Shown here: positions 33,231 through 43,830 of the stretch, one piece after another
How the letters are laid out: the number at the start of each line of letters is the position of its first letter
Position numbering within the stretch: position 1 is the first letter of the stretch
Origin: Gnetum montanum
Lineage: Eukaryota; Streptophyta; Gnetopsida; Gnetales; Gnetaceae
Reading direction: 5' to 3'
Assembly: GCA_015680685.1 (NCBI GenBank)
Contig: MNCI01003607.1
Coordinates: 169,497 to 233,496 of the forward strand
Length of the DNA: 64,000 nt
Made by a program: the position numbers and the translations under genes
Notes under the pieces: generated by a model
What the model saw: only the letters and a program-made list of their open reading frames with translations
Databases searched by the model: none
What the model was told of the DNA's origin: nothing

Positions 33231-33369
33231 TTGTTTCTTACATGTGCTATCTAGGATTTGGTGAAAAATTATTTATCATTGGAATGAACCATAAAGTCAT
33301 ATCATACATCAAAATAACTATAAAAATTATAAGAACACACACTACATTTCATGTCTTCTAATACAAGAT

Positions 33370-35860
33370 GTCTTCTTCTCACAAGAGTCATTCTCCACCC
33401 AAGTCTGACCAAGTAAATCTGCAAGTGTCCTAGCAAGACAAAGTGACGTATGCTCATCCTAATGAGTATGTATCCAATTTTACCTTTGTCCTACATGAGG
33501 AAGAAAAACTGTGATGGTGAGACATGGAGGGCAACATTGTGTTGCTGCCCAATCAATCCATTCCTATGATTCTTCACCAAACACTTATGTAGTTGAACAT
33601 CCAAGGTCTTCATGTTGAATATGTTGTGTAGGATATTGCACTTGATGGATCGAAAACTAGAGTAGTGCTACAAGTCTATAAAGGGGAAGTGGTCTAATGA
33701 TTTCCCATTCCTAAGGTACCAAAAAGATGGTGAAGAACCCTTTTTTGGGGGTTTTTCATATAGAGAGACTTCTCTCTTTGACTTCGATGAAGCAAGTCAA
33801 AACTAGAACTTGCAGTCCATGATACATAATCCTCATTCTAGCAAGAATGGATCCCATGAAAAAGGGGGATCCAAGGAGGAGATTCATGATAGGGATGTGG
33901 ATAAGCATCATGATCATGATCATGGCCACAATCATCGAAGAGGGGATGGTAGGCACCATGATGATGCTAGTCCTTCTTCCTCTTCATCTTCGTCATTATC
34001 TTCTTCCTCTTCTAGCTCTAAACATAATTGCATGGAATGCAATCGTGATGGAGGTGACTGATGTGACTGAGATGATCATAGTGATAATCAAGAAAATCAA
34101 GATCTAGGGCATGGGCATTCAAAAGAGGCCCATCACCACAAATGAAGGGTTAGCAAAGGGCATCGTAGGAACCAAGGTCATGGCTATAATGAGCCTTTAC
34201 TCATCAACTAAAGCATGCTAAACATTGTAGAGGCAATAAGAATTCTGAAAAGACACATAAAAAATAGCAAGATCAAGTGATTAGATATGAACAACATTCC
34301 CAAGTTTGATGGGGGATATAACTTTGATCCACAAAACCATCTTTAGGTTTTTTATGATGCCTATGCCTTGTAAAACATAAAAAACAACTAGAAAAATCTT
34401 AAGTTGTTTCCTAGGACACTCATCAAAAAAGTAAAAAGCTAGTACCAATCCTTGGAGCTAGAATCAATATGTAGATAGAGTACCATGCTCGAACTATTCA
34501 ATGACAAGGATCAAACATACTCCCAAATGTCCAATCTAAGAAGGAAAATCTAGGGATTGAAGCATGGAACACATGAGTTCTTGAATGCTACCATGGGTAG
34601 ATATTATTCCTTAGTACACTAATGCTCTAACCAAGGTTACTCTCAATAGGAACAACTTTGTCACATCGTAGATGGACTTTGTTCTAAAATGAGGAGAACT
34701 CTTTGGATCTATGACCAAGGAAGATTGTCCAAATTAAGAGGCCATTAGATCCAAAGGTTGATCGAGTAGGTAGCAAAAGAAGAAGGAGAGTTGAGAAAAT
34801 GCAAAAGTATAGAAGAATACAATCAAGATCCTTCCATTTGCAAGAGGAAGGTCTAATTTTGTGACAATGAGAAATCATCACTTGATGAGGTGGTGAATTG
34901 GAAAACCTTACCAATTCAAAAATTTACCTATGAAATTTTGGCTAAGGTAGATCAATTATGGAACTATATGAATAGTAGATATTAAGCTACTCTAAAAATT
35001 GCTGAAGAGTCCAAAGAACAAAGTAGTGATCATGACCACAGGAGATGAAAGGAAGCTGAACATGCCAATCAAAGGGGTAAGGGCAAGATTATTGTAGTAT
35101 AGGAAGTTGTAGAAACTAAATTATATGGTGATGATGGGTGTGACATCTACCAATATGAACAGCCTAAGGGATTTTGCCCCATCGTGTCACACTTACAAGA
35201 ATTTGGGGTGTATGCTCTAAATCCACGACTAGCAAAAAGACAAACACCCAAAAGATTACCTTATTCTCAAGGCAATCCTAGGCAATTCCATCAGTAACAA
35301 AAATATTATTCAAGTGGAACTCCATCATAACTATACAAGCAATATCAATAGTGGCACTTACCACAATTGTGGAGGATGCCACCACTAAGACAGCAGTATC
35401 CTTACTGGTAGCTAGATCCATATGGATATTATGTTCAACAACTCTTGTCTCCAAGTGAACCTTCCAATCACATTTCTACTTTCCAACATCACTACTATCC
35501 TTCTAAAAACTATAGAACTCATTCTCCACATTTCTAGAGGGATACCACATTCCATCCTTATCCTTTTACTATTCCTCACCTATTCCACCATCTTCAATGT
35601 AGCTACCACCTGGTCCATCCATGCAAGGTAAAATTCCAACCTAGCTGCAACAATGCAATGCTACTAGAGTTGTCAATCTACAACTAATTCATTGACCAAG
35701 TGGTTCAAAATTTCATGCTTTTAAAAGACCATTTTTCAATCCAATAGCCCTACTAAGCCCTCATAGACTCAGGTAGTTGATCACCCTACTCCTACATCAT
35801 CCTCTACAAACCATTCCATCATGAACCCTTCAAACCAAATCCCACCCAAAATCCATATTC
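33370..35860 (+). pseudogene. gag of element B (broken)
   Basis: It is collinear with gag of A and C. The N-terminal part has 'NEYVSNFTFVLHEEE' and 'MEGNIVLLPNQ' (33460-33560). The open stretch 33810-34061 has a His/Asp-rich run ('KHHDHDHGHNHRRGDGRHHD') followed by a poly-Ser run. A capsid-like part follows (34290-34830, 'FDGGYNFDPQNH', 'TMLELFND', 'LCHIVDGLCSKMRRT'), then the knuckle-like motif (C-x2-Y, degenerate) at about 35140-35178, 'SHLQEFGVYALNPRL', and a Tyr/Pro/Gln-rich tail. Many TAG and TAA stops. Confidence 0.85.
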
Positions 35861-36840
35861 TTATGGTCACAAATGTCATATCTGATTGGATCCAGGCTAG
35901 GAACCTTCCCAATAAATTAGTTGATTCTCATAATCCTCTTATCTATTTATAGATTGCTGGAAATGAACCATGTAAAGCTCTTCTTGATTTAGGTTCTAGT
36001 GTTAACTTGATTTCTCATGAGATGTATACTGCTTGGAACCTATCACCTCTCAAGAAGAGTAATATCTAATTATAATTGATAGACTAGTTCATTACTATTC
36101 CATTGGGACTAGTAGAAGATATTATGACCATTGTCTATAGGTGGTCTTATCTTGTTGATTTCCTAGTAATCAACGTTGAGAACTATAAGGGGGACTTCCC
36201 AATCATTATGGGAAGGGCATGGCTAAGCACTGTTGATGCAAGAATGGGCATCAAAGATCTTTCCCTAAAAATATCTAAGGAAAATGCATTTGGGAAGATC
36301 AAGAAGAAGCGAGTTCCATGCATCGCATACAATGATACAAGGCAATTGGGTGTAGAAACTTTGGTTTGTGAAACAAATATCTATTTTTGCATGTAAACAA
36401 TGTGCACATGAAGTAGATATTCAAATGTCTCTATATGTAGCAACCAAAAAATAAGAGGGCATCCAATGGTTGACCACTTATCTTGAAAGTAGCACAATGT
36501 GCATGGAACCTACTAAGAGCCTAACATGTGCTTATATACTAGGCATGCATGAACTAGAGTAAGTTCATTACCAACTCTATGATAATGAAAACGATGATAC
36601 CAATTGGGAAGAGTTGGAGATCCCTAAGACTTTTAAATAATATCCCCTAGAGTTGAAAACTCTACCTGCCAACCTAGAATATGCATTCTTAAAAGATGGC
36701 AAGCCAATCATACTTAATGCCAAACTTATTCTAAAGCAAAAAGAAAATTTGTTGAAAGTGGTTAATAGATGGCCAATGGTCTTTGCTTGGTCATATCCTG
36801 AACTCACTAGAATTGATCCATGAATATGCCAACACTACAT
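35860..36840 (+). pseudogene. Protease and PR-RT linker of element B
   Basis: 'CKALLDLGSSVNLISHEMYT' (about 35970-36030) is the protease active site with the middle residue changed (D-L-G instead of D-S-G). An open frame at 36103-36396 then gives 'GDFPIIMGRAWLSTVDARMG', the conserved second part. The linker, with 'TNWEELEIPKTFK' and 'YAFLKDGKPIILNAKL', leads to the RT. Confidence 0.87.
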
Positions 36841-37710
36841 TTATATTGATCTATCCATGAAGCCAAGGAGGAAACCACAATGATGGTTGAACCCAAAGTT
36901 AAAGCAATTATCAAAGAGGAGATTGAGCAACTCCTTAAGGCAGGGTTCATCTATCCCATTGTGGATAGTGAGTGGGTCAGCCCACTTGTGATAGTGCCAA
37001 AGAAAGGTGGCAAATGGTGGATTTGTATTGACTTTAGACTGTTAAACATGGCAACATTAAAAGATCATTTTCCATTGTCATTCGTTGATTAGGTGTTGGA
37101 CACCATATTGGGACATTACTATTATAGTTTTCTAGATGGTTATAGTGGCTATAAAAAAATCCAAATTGCATTAGAATACCAAGCCAAAACAACATTCACA
37201 AGTCCCTAAGAGACTTTTGCATATTGAAAGATTCCTTTTGGTCTGTGCAATGCTCCTATCACTTTCCAACACCTGGTCTTAAAGCATCTTTCAGTAGCAA
37301 ATTAGTACCACAGTGAAAGTATTTATGCATGACTTTTTCACTTATGATGCTACATTTGAGTCAGCCTTGAAATTCCTTGAGCAAGTACTTAAAGGATGTG
37401 TGGAAACAAACCTACATCTCAATTAGTCGAAGAGCTAACTCATGGTCCAAGAAGGCATTATATTGGGGAATAGAATTTCTCAGGTAAGGATTGAGGTGAT
37501 CCTAAAAAGATAAGGGCAATCCAAGGAATAACTCACCAACCACAAATCATTAAAGATGTTTGGTCATTCCTTGGATACACTACCTACCACCGATGATACA
37601 TAGAGAATTTCTCTAAGATCACAAACTATTGGTTGAGCTAAGAAAAAATATGTTTCATTCATCTAGAACAAGGAATGTGAAAAGGCATTTTAAAACCTCA
37701 AGTAGAAGCT
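36840..37710 (+). pseudogene. Reverse transcriptase of element B
   Basis: 'EEIEQLLKAGFIYPIV' and 'EWVSPLVIVPKKGGKW' (36915-37015), 'CIDFRLLNMATLKDHFPLSF', 'YYYSFLDGYSGY' (37118-37150) and 'FGLCNAPITFQH' (37239-37272). The catalytic box reads 'FMHDFFTYD' near 37323, so one catalytic Asp is now His. The N-terminal part is open at 36880-37092. More decayed than the RT of C. Confidence 0.9.
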
Positions 37711-38125
37711 CGTAGAGACTCCAATTCTATGAGCACTTGATTGGTCCAAACTATTTCATATCATGATCAACGTATCAAATTATGCCTTGGAAGTTTTACT
37801 TATGTAGTTGGATGACAAGTAATATCCATATTACATCTACTGCACAAGTCAAAGCATTGGGGTGCATAGTTAAATTACACCATGATGAAGAAAGAACTAA
37901 TGGAAATGATGTATGCTCTAGAGAACTTTAGGCACTATGTGCTTGGATATAAAGTGTTTGTGCACACTAACCATAGTGTCATTTTCTTCCTCATGAACAG
38001 GCCAATGGTAAGTCCCTATGTTATATAGTGGCTTGTGATCTTATAGGAATTCAATCTCATAATGATAGATTTTGAGTGGAATGAGAATGTGATCACTAAT
38101 CACTTGTCTCAATTATGATGGGATA
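37710..38125 (+). pseudogene. RNase H of element B
   Basis: Several frameshifts and stops. Recognisable pieces match element C: 'DWSKLFHIMINVSNYALEVLL', 'ALENFRHYVLGYKVFVHTNH' and a last piece near 38100 corresponding to 'DHLSQL'. It lies in order between RT and integrase. Confidence 0.75.
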
Positions 38126-38389
38126 GCAAAGAGAAGGAGAGTCTACTCTCTGATCAATTTCCTAATAAACTCCTCTTTGTTGGTACAACAAATGAACAAG
38201 TGCTCATAAAACCAAAATGATATGATGGTATCCTTATTTATCTTCTCACTCAAGAAACGCCATAAGATTTGGACTATAGGAAGAAACAACAATTTCTTTA
38301 TTAGACCAAATGCTTCATAGAAATTAATGAACACCTTTACAAGGTATGTACCAGTGGCCTAGTTCGTTGGTGTGTACCTGATGTTGATC

Positions 38390-39456
38390 AACTACGTGTT
38401 CTTCAAGACACTCATGAGGGTTCTTGTGGGGGCTACTATGCAGGGAGATACATCGCCATAAAAATCCTGATGGTAGAATACTATTGGCCCATAATCTTTA
38501 GGGATGCCCATGAGTTTATTTGATCTTGTGAGCATTTTCAATGAGATGGTGGGATGAATGCACAAATGGAGAGTTCTCAACTATGGATTTAACTACTAGA
38601 ACCCTTCGACATATTGGGCATCAACTTCATGGATCCCATCACACCCATGTCCAACAGAAAGGCATATATAATCATCATTGTTAATTACTGCATAAAATGG
38701 GTAGAAGTAGTAGTCTTCATTGATTGTACATCATCCACTATTGCATAGTTTATACAAAAAAATGTTGTGAATAGGTTTGGGATTCCATGTGCACTGATTT
38801 TTGACAATGGAACACACTTCACAGGAATCACTTTTTAGAATGGGAGTTGAACATAAATTAATAACACTTTATCACTCCCAAGCCAATAGTTAAGCAGAGG
38901 TGACTAACAGGGAAATCAAAAAGATTCTAACAAGAACTATTAGCAAATATAAGAGAGATTAGAGAACCAAACTCAATGATGTCCTTTGGGCCTACTGCTT
39001 AACATGGAAACACCCTATTTGCTACTCTCCTTATGAGTTGGTGTACGGAAAACTTTCAACACTCCCAATTCAGTATAAACTCTGTACACTCTCAACAGCC
39101 TCTGACCTAGACCTTGACCTAATTTTGGCACAAAAATAAAGATTAATCAACTTAAATGTGTTAGATGAAAAATGATTAGTGGTCCTATCCTTGAATGAAA
39201 TGCATAAGGCATTCAACAAACAATGACATGACCTAAGAATTAGAAGGATTAAATTTCAATTAGGAGATAAGGTTCTCTACTAGAACCTCACACATGTACA
39301 TCAAAGAACTAAGTTCAAAACATTATGGAAAGGGTCTTACATCATTTATGAAGCCTTCCATTCTAGGGCCATGTTGATATACAAACCTGAGAGGCTGGAC
39401 AAAAAGCAGTTGGTCAACATGCAACAGGTAAAGCCTTTGCACGAGCCCAAATAAGC
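38390..39456 (+). pseudogene. Integrase of element B
   Basis: 'THEGSCGGYYAGRYIAIKIL' (38410-38470) starts the zinc-binding part. The core has 'GINFMDPITPMSN' (first catalytic Asp now Asn), 'FGIPCALIFDNGTHF' (38780-38823) and, after a frameshift, '[12 protein letters not shown]' (38896-38930) with the Glu. The C-terminal part reads 'YSPYELVYGKL', 'KALWKGSYIIYEAF'-like text and 'DKKQLVNMQQVKPLHEPK' (39400-39455). Inactive. Confidence 0.9.
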
Positions 39457-40364
39457 TAGTGTAATAAATACCTCAACAAAAGGACAACCACACTTAATTT
39501 TTCAAATCTCCTCTTTCCAACTTAGTTGTGGGGAAGATGGCCATCCATGCTAACCATATACATGGCTTAGTTTTTTTGTTTTTTTCTTTACACATTTTTA
39601 TTTTTTGCAAATTCTTTACATTACACCTTTTTGATTTTTAAAATTTTTTTCTATTTTACACCATCTTTTATTTTACATCATCATTAGTACATTTAAATTG
39701 TTCTTGAATATTTTACCCTTTCTTATATATTTTACTTTATTTTAGTGTGATTTTCTAATTCTTTTTTGTTAATAAAAGTGCTTTGTGCCAATGGTGGTTT
39801 GTGCTTAATGTTTTATTTGCAAATGTTTGGTTTCTATTTTTGAATTTTTGTATCGATAGCTAAGACATGGTTTCTTTTTCATGGAACAGGAAGTAAGTCC
39901 ACGTCATCCATCCATTCATAAACTCTATGGTTTTCCTTGTTTTGGAAGTATGAGGTCCCTTTTATTAAATAAAATTTTAATAAATTTGTGACCTTGGTGA
40001 TTTCTAGAATTGGAAAGGATTCAAAGGTTTGCATAGGATGTGACTTCAAGGTGACTCGATACTCTTTGTACTCTTCTATTTACTTGGGTGCATGAGTGTT
40101 TTTATAGATTTTTTATCGTTCCATGTTGACCAATAACAAGAAGTTTAATAAGTCTTCGCATGGTGTAGTTCCCATCCAAAAAGAAAAAAAATAAAATAAA
40201 ATAAAATAAAAAATTAAAAATAAGATGGAAATTCAAAGCACATCCCTTAGACAAATAAATGGGCTACAACTGTTGGTTATGGGACTAGAAAGATATGTTA
40301 CCCATGCTTGAAGGTCCCCTCTAACTAAGGCCCTCTCTCACTTCCTGCTTCTCTTTTCTTCTTG
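39457..40364 (+). other. Start of the noncoding 3' region of element B
   Basis: T-rich and without an ORF. It carries blocks shared with C, A and F ('ccacgtcatccatccattc', 'aaggccctctctcacttcctg'). It stops at the element A insertion (target CTTCT at 40360-40364) and continues at 47304. Confidence 0.85.
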
Positions 40365-41195
40365 ATGAGTGGCGAGGTACCCATACACTCAACCATATGA
40401 ATACAAGCGTTACACGCATGATCCGATCGAACTCCAAGGACTAAGTGCTTCATGCCTTATGGAATACTTAAGGTTAATCAATCGTTGTCCTCCCAAGCTT
40501 ACTTATATTTGTCATGGTTGTATGGTTAAGTAAGCTTAAGGCATGTGATTTTTATGTCTTTTATCTTTTTATCGCCTATGCTAAGAGGAGAAAGGGTGAA
40601 GAAACTAAGTAACTAACTTTCACTAACTAAGCTCTAATTTTCTTAGCATCAGTATCAATTCCCACTTGCTGTACACACCTTGAACTAGTGCAACGCTACT
40701 GGGATTACCAAACGCTACTCGTTACTGGGTTACCAAGCATAGTGCACATGCTTGAAGTGATCATACTAAATGCACTTAACTAGGAGAGTTAAGGGTTGAG
40801 AGAGATTTAATTAACTAAGAAAGCATTTAAACATTTAATAATAATTAAGTTCTATTTAGCTTAGTCCATATGTTGCAAGGTTTATCAAAAAGTTTATCTT
40901 TATTTCCATACACAAATGTGTGCTCAAGTACAATTTGCTCGAATAAAGATCCGTTCACTTTGAGACTCCTACTCTAGGAACATGGAAATTATTCTATCTC
41001 TAGAAAGGTAAAAATGCCAGACTTTAGCTAAGGGTTTAGATCTAGATTATGAAACAAGGGAAAGCTGCCTCTTATTTATAGACAAGGTGATGGGCTGTGA
41101 TTTTTGCGTACGCAATATCATAGGAGCCGATGCAATATCACGGATGTGATATCGTGTACGTAATATCACGACCCATGCGATATCGCATCCCATCA
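40365..41195 (-). repeat. 3' LTR of element A
   Basis: On the plus strand it runs from 'tgatgagtggcgaggtacc' to '...tatcgcatcccatca'. TATA motif on the minus strand near 41070. GATATC-like units at 41095-41190. Confidence 0.96.
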
Positions 41196-41207
41196 TACCC
41201 CCATGAC
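41196..41207 (-). other. Polypurine tract of element A
   Basis: 'tacccccatgac' on the plus strand, read as GTCATGGGGGTA directly before the 3' LTR. The same core GGGGGTA is found before the LTR in B (51593-51604), C (17438-17448) and F (56405-56416). Confidence 0.9.
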
Positions 41208-43105
41208 TGAATGAAAACTCATCCTTGAGTTCCTTACAAAATATTGGGAAGGTATGGGATTATTGACTTGAATGATACTAATGGTGAATGAGGTGACATG
41301 TGAATGGATCATCATTACAATACATGGAAAAATTTAGTGTTCATGATAACAAGAGTGAACACTATACACATTTGACATCCAACCTTATTTGGTAGCTGAG
41401 AGAGAGAAAAGAAAAAGTCTATTGTTGCCGATGCCAAGATTGTGCTTTTCATTGTTCATCCATAAGCGTGCCATCAATCTCTTTCCTTGCGTAACTACTT
41501 CAGCACTAGTCCATTCCAAGTGTTTCCTCCAGATCCCATCCATTGGTGTATCATTACCATCTGCACACACAACACAGCCTGATATTAGCAAGGTTAAATG
41601 AATCATAATGCAATTGATACCTTGCTTTGGTGTAAGGTCCATTGGCTGAGTTGTGATATGGCTGATACGGATCTGGAGATATAATACTAGTGACTACCCG
41701 AGGTGTAGGGGTTAAGAGAAAAATCAAAAAAATTGGACCAGGACCCCAATGACTGAGAGCGAACCTCCAATAGCGATAGAATGGAAAAAGATAAGGAATA
41801 AGAAAGGTGGAGAAGAATAAACAATAGTCATGCCAATAAAATGGATGTCAAAGATGAAAATGAACAAAATAAATGGTGATTGTGGAAATGTTTAAGGGAA
41901 AGAAATTAATGGATGTACCAAATAGGAATGCTAGTGGGTCCTCCCCAAAGTAGGCTCATGCCCTTAATGCCTTGACAATCTCACATTCAAAGAGTCTGTA
42001 GGCTCTAGGAATATCATTCAGGGACAAGATTTAAAGTCTTAACCACAAGAGTTTACCAAAAAGAAAACAATGCATCCACCAAAATATGGACTACTGATAC
42101 AACTGACAATGAGGTGATAAATGGAGAAAAAAGTATGGAAAGAGGAGAATGGAATGGAATCTCAAGAACAAGGTGGTGTACATCCCATTGTGTATTAATG
42201 GTTAATATGACTTAGTAGATCTCATTCCAAATCCATCCACAAACAAACCACATCCCGTGACTTCGCATTAATACATTCAGCCAATCCATCCACTTGAAGT
42301 GACAAGAATGGCTCCATCAAAAGGCCACCATCATTCTAACGAACTAAAGAGGAGAAATTAGGAAGCGAGAAGGGCCTTAGTTAAAGAGAACATATTTATT
42401 CAATTCCATAACCAATGCTTGTAGCCCAAATGATTATTTTGTCTAAGGTGTGTGCTTTGAATTCTCACCATTTTTTTCTTGCGTGAGAACCACACCATGC
42501 AAAGACTTATTATTTTTATTTGCTCAGCTTCCTAATAATAAAGTGGCATTGTAATGGTGCAGGAGACTCAAGAAGAAAACATCCAAGCACCCAAGAGAAT
42601 GGGCAGCACAAATGCATCAAGTTCCCTTGAAGTCACACCCTTTTTAGTCCTTGAGTCCTTCCTTAGTTTGAGAAATACTTAGTTACTAATTTGTTGATAG
42701 TTCTTATTGTTTAAGGATGGGGACTGTATAGTTCCAAGCCAAGAGAGACCATAGAAATTCATAGATGTATGGGTGACGTGGACTCATTGCCTGTTATATC
42801 AAAAGAACCATACCTTAGTATCAACATCATAACTTAAAGGTAAAAATAGAATATTAGAAATCAATGGAATACAGTTCATACCATCTTCAAAGCACTTATT
42901 AAGTGATGAATCTAATCAAAATAAATATTCACACAAATAAACGAAAGAGTATAAACAATGTTGTAAAACAAAAATAAGAAAATTTAAAGAAATTTGTAAA
43001 ATAAAAAATTAAAAAGAAACTGGGGGCTTCAAATGATCAGCATAGGTGGCCATCTCCCCCATAATTGAATTGGAAGGGAGAGATCCAAAATAATGAGTGC
43101 CTATT
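41208..43105 (-). other. 3' region of element A
   Basis: Noncoding apart from a conserved exon remnant at 41420-41560. It is nearly identical over most of its length to the 3' region of element F (56417-58120). The T-rich part next to the coding end (42950-43020) corresponds to the region after integrase in B and C, showing that the pol block was removed cleanly. Confidence 0.85.
41420..41560 (-). pseudogene. Conserved accessory exon remnant in element A
   Basis: After 'gtgttgtgtgtgcag' (minus strand, acceptor AG at 41561-41562) the frame begins ATGG and is open for about 45 codons, with 'IWRKHLEWTSAEVVTQGKRL' and 'ARLWMNNEKHNLGIG'. Element F keeps the same frame with few changes and C keeps traces. 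The matching point in element B is the ATG of its long accessory ORF. Function unknown. Conservation of frame between A and F may only reflect recent common descent. Confidence 0.55.
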
Positions 43106-43830
43106 TGAATTTTTTAGAAGTGTCCAACTTCTCCCAATTGATGTTTTCAGGTTAAGGTTTGGAAGTTGGCGACGCTCTTGCTCTGGTGTATCTATGCTTC
43201 CGACATGAGCGCAAGTTGTTTCCCCAATTACTTCCATACATGTTGGTGAGTTGCTCTTCTGATTAGTTGTCAACCACTAGGTGTCTTCTTGTTGTGTGGT
43301 TGCTACATATGGGCACTTTTGTATGTTAATTTCTTATGCACACCGGTTGCATGCAGGCAATGTTGAACATTCCTGTACGTAATCACCCCCTGTGTCACTA
43401 TATGTGATGCATGGAACTTTCTTCTTCTCGATCTTCCCAAAAGTATTTTCCTTAGATCACGGATTCCTAGGTGTGTGTTTATGGTACTTAGCCATGCCCT
43501 CTCCATTACTATTGGTAAGTCCCCTTTGTTATTGTTTACTTGTATCACTAGGAAGTCAGCTAGTTATGACCAACCATACATAGTGGTAACGATGTCCTCC
43601 ACCATTCCCAAGGGAACAGTGATGGACTAGTTAGCCAGCTCAAAGTGAATATTTCTCTTCTTTAGTGGGGGTAGGTTCCAGGCTTTATGAATCTCTTGTG
43701 ATATTAAATTGACTCTGGAACCTGAGTCCAGAAGAGCTTTGCATGGCTTGTTCCTAGTGACTTGTAGGTAAATTAGGGGGCTTCTAGGATCAGATAATTT
43801 TTTGGGAAGGTGGCCCACCTTGATCCTTCA
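43105..43830 (-). pseudogene. Protease and truncated linker of element A
   Basis: 43818-43627 reads 'SPLIYLQVTRNKPCKALLDS' and on to 'GSRVNLISQE', so the aspartic protease D-S-G is intact, the only one of the three copies where it is. 43548-43440 gives 'KGDLPIVMERAWLSTINTHL'. The linker follows to 'ENINWEKLDTSKKFK' near 43110, which in B and C leads into RT. Here it joins, around 43100, sequence equal to the 3' region of B near 39495. RT through integrase (about 2.9 kb) is missing. Confidence 0.88.
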
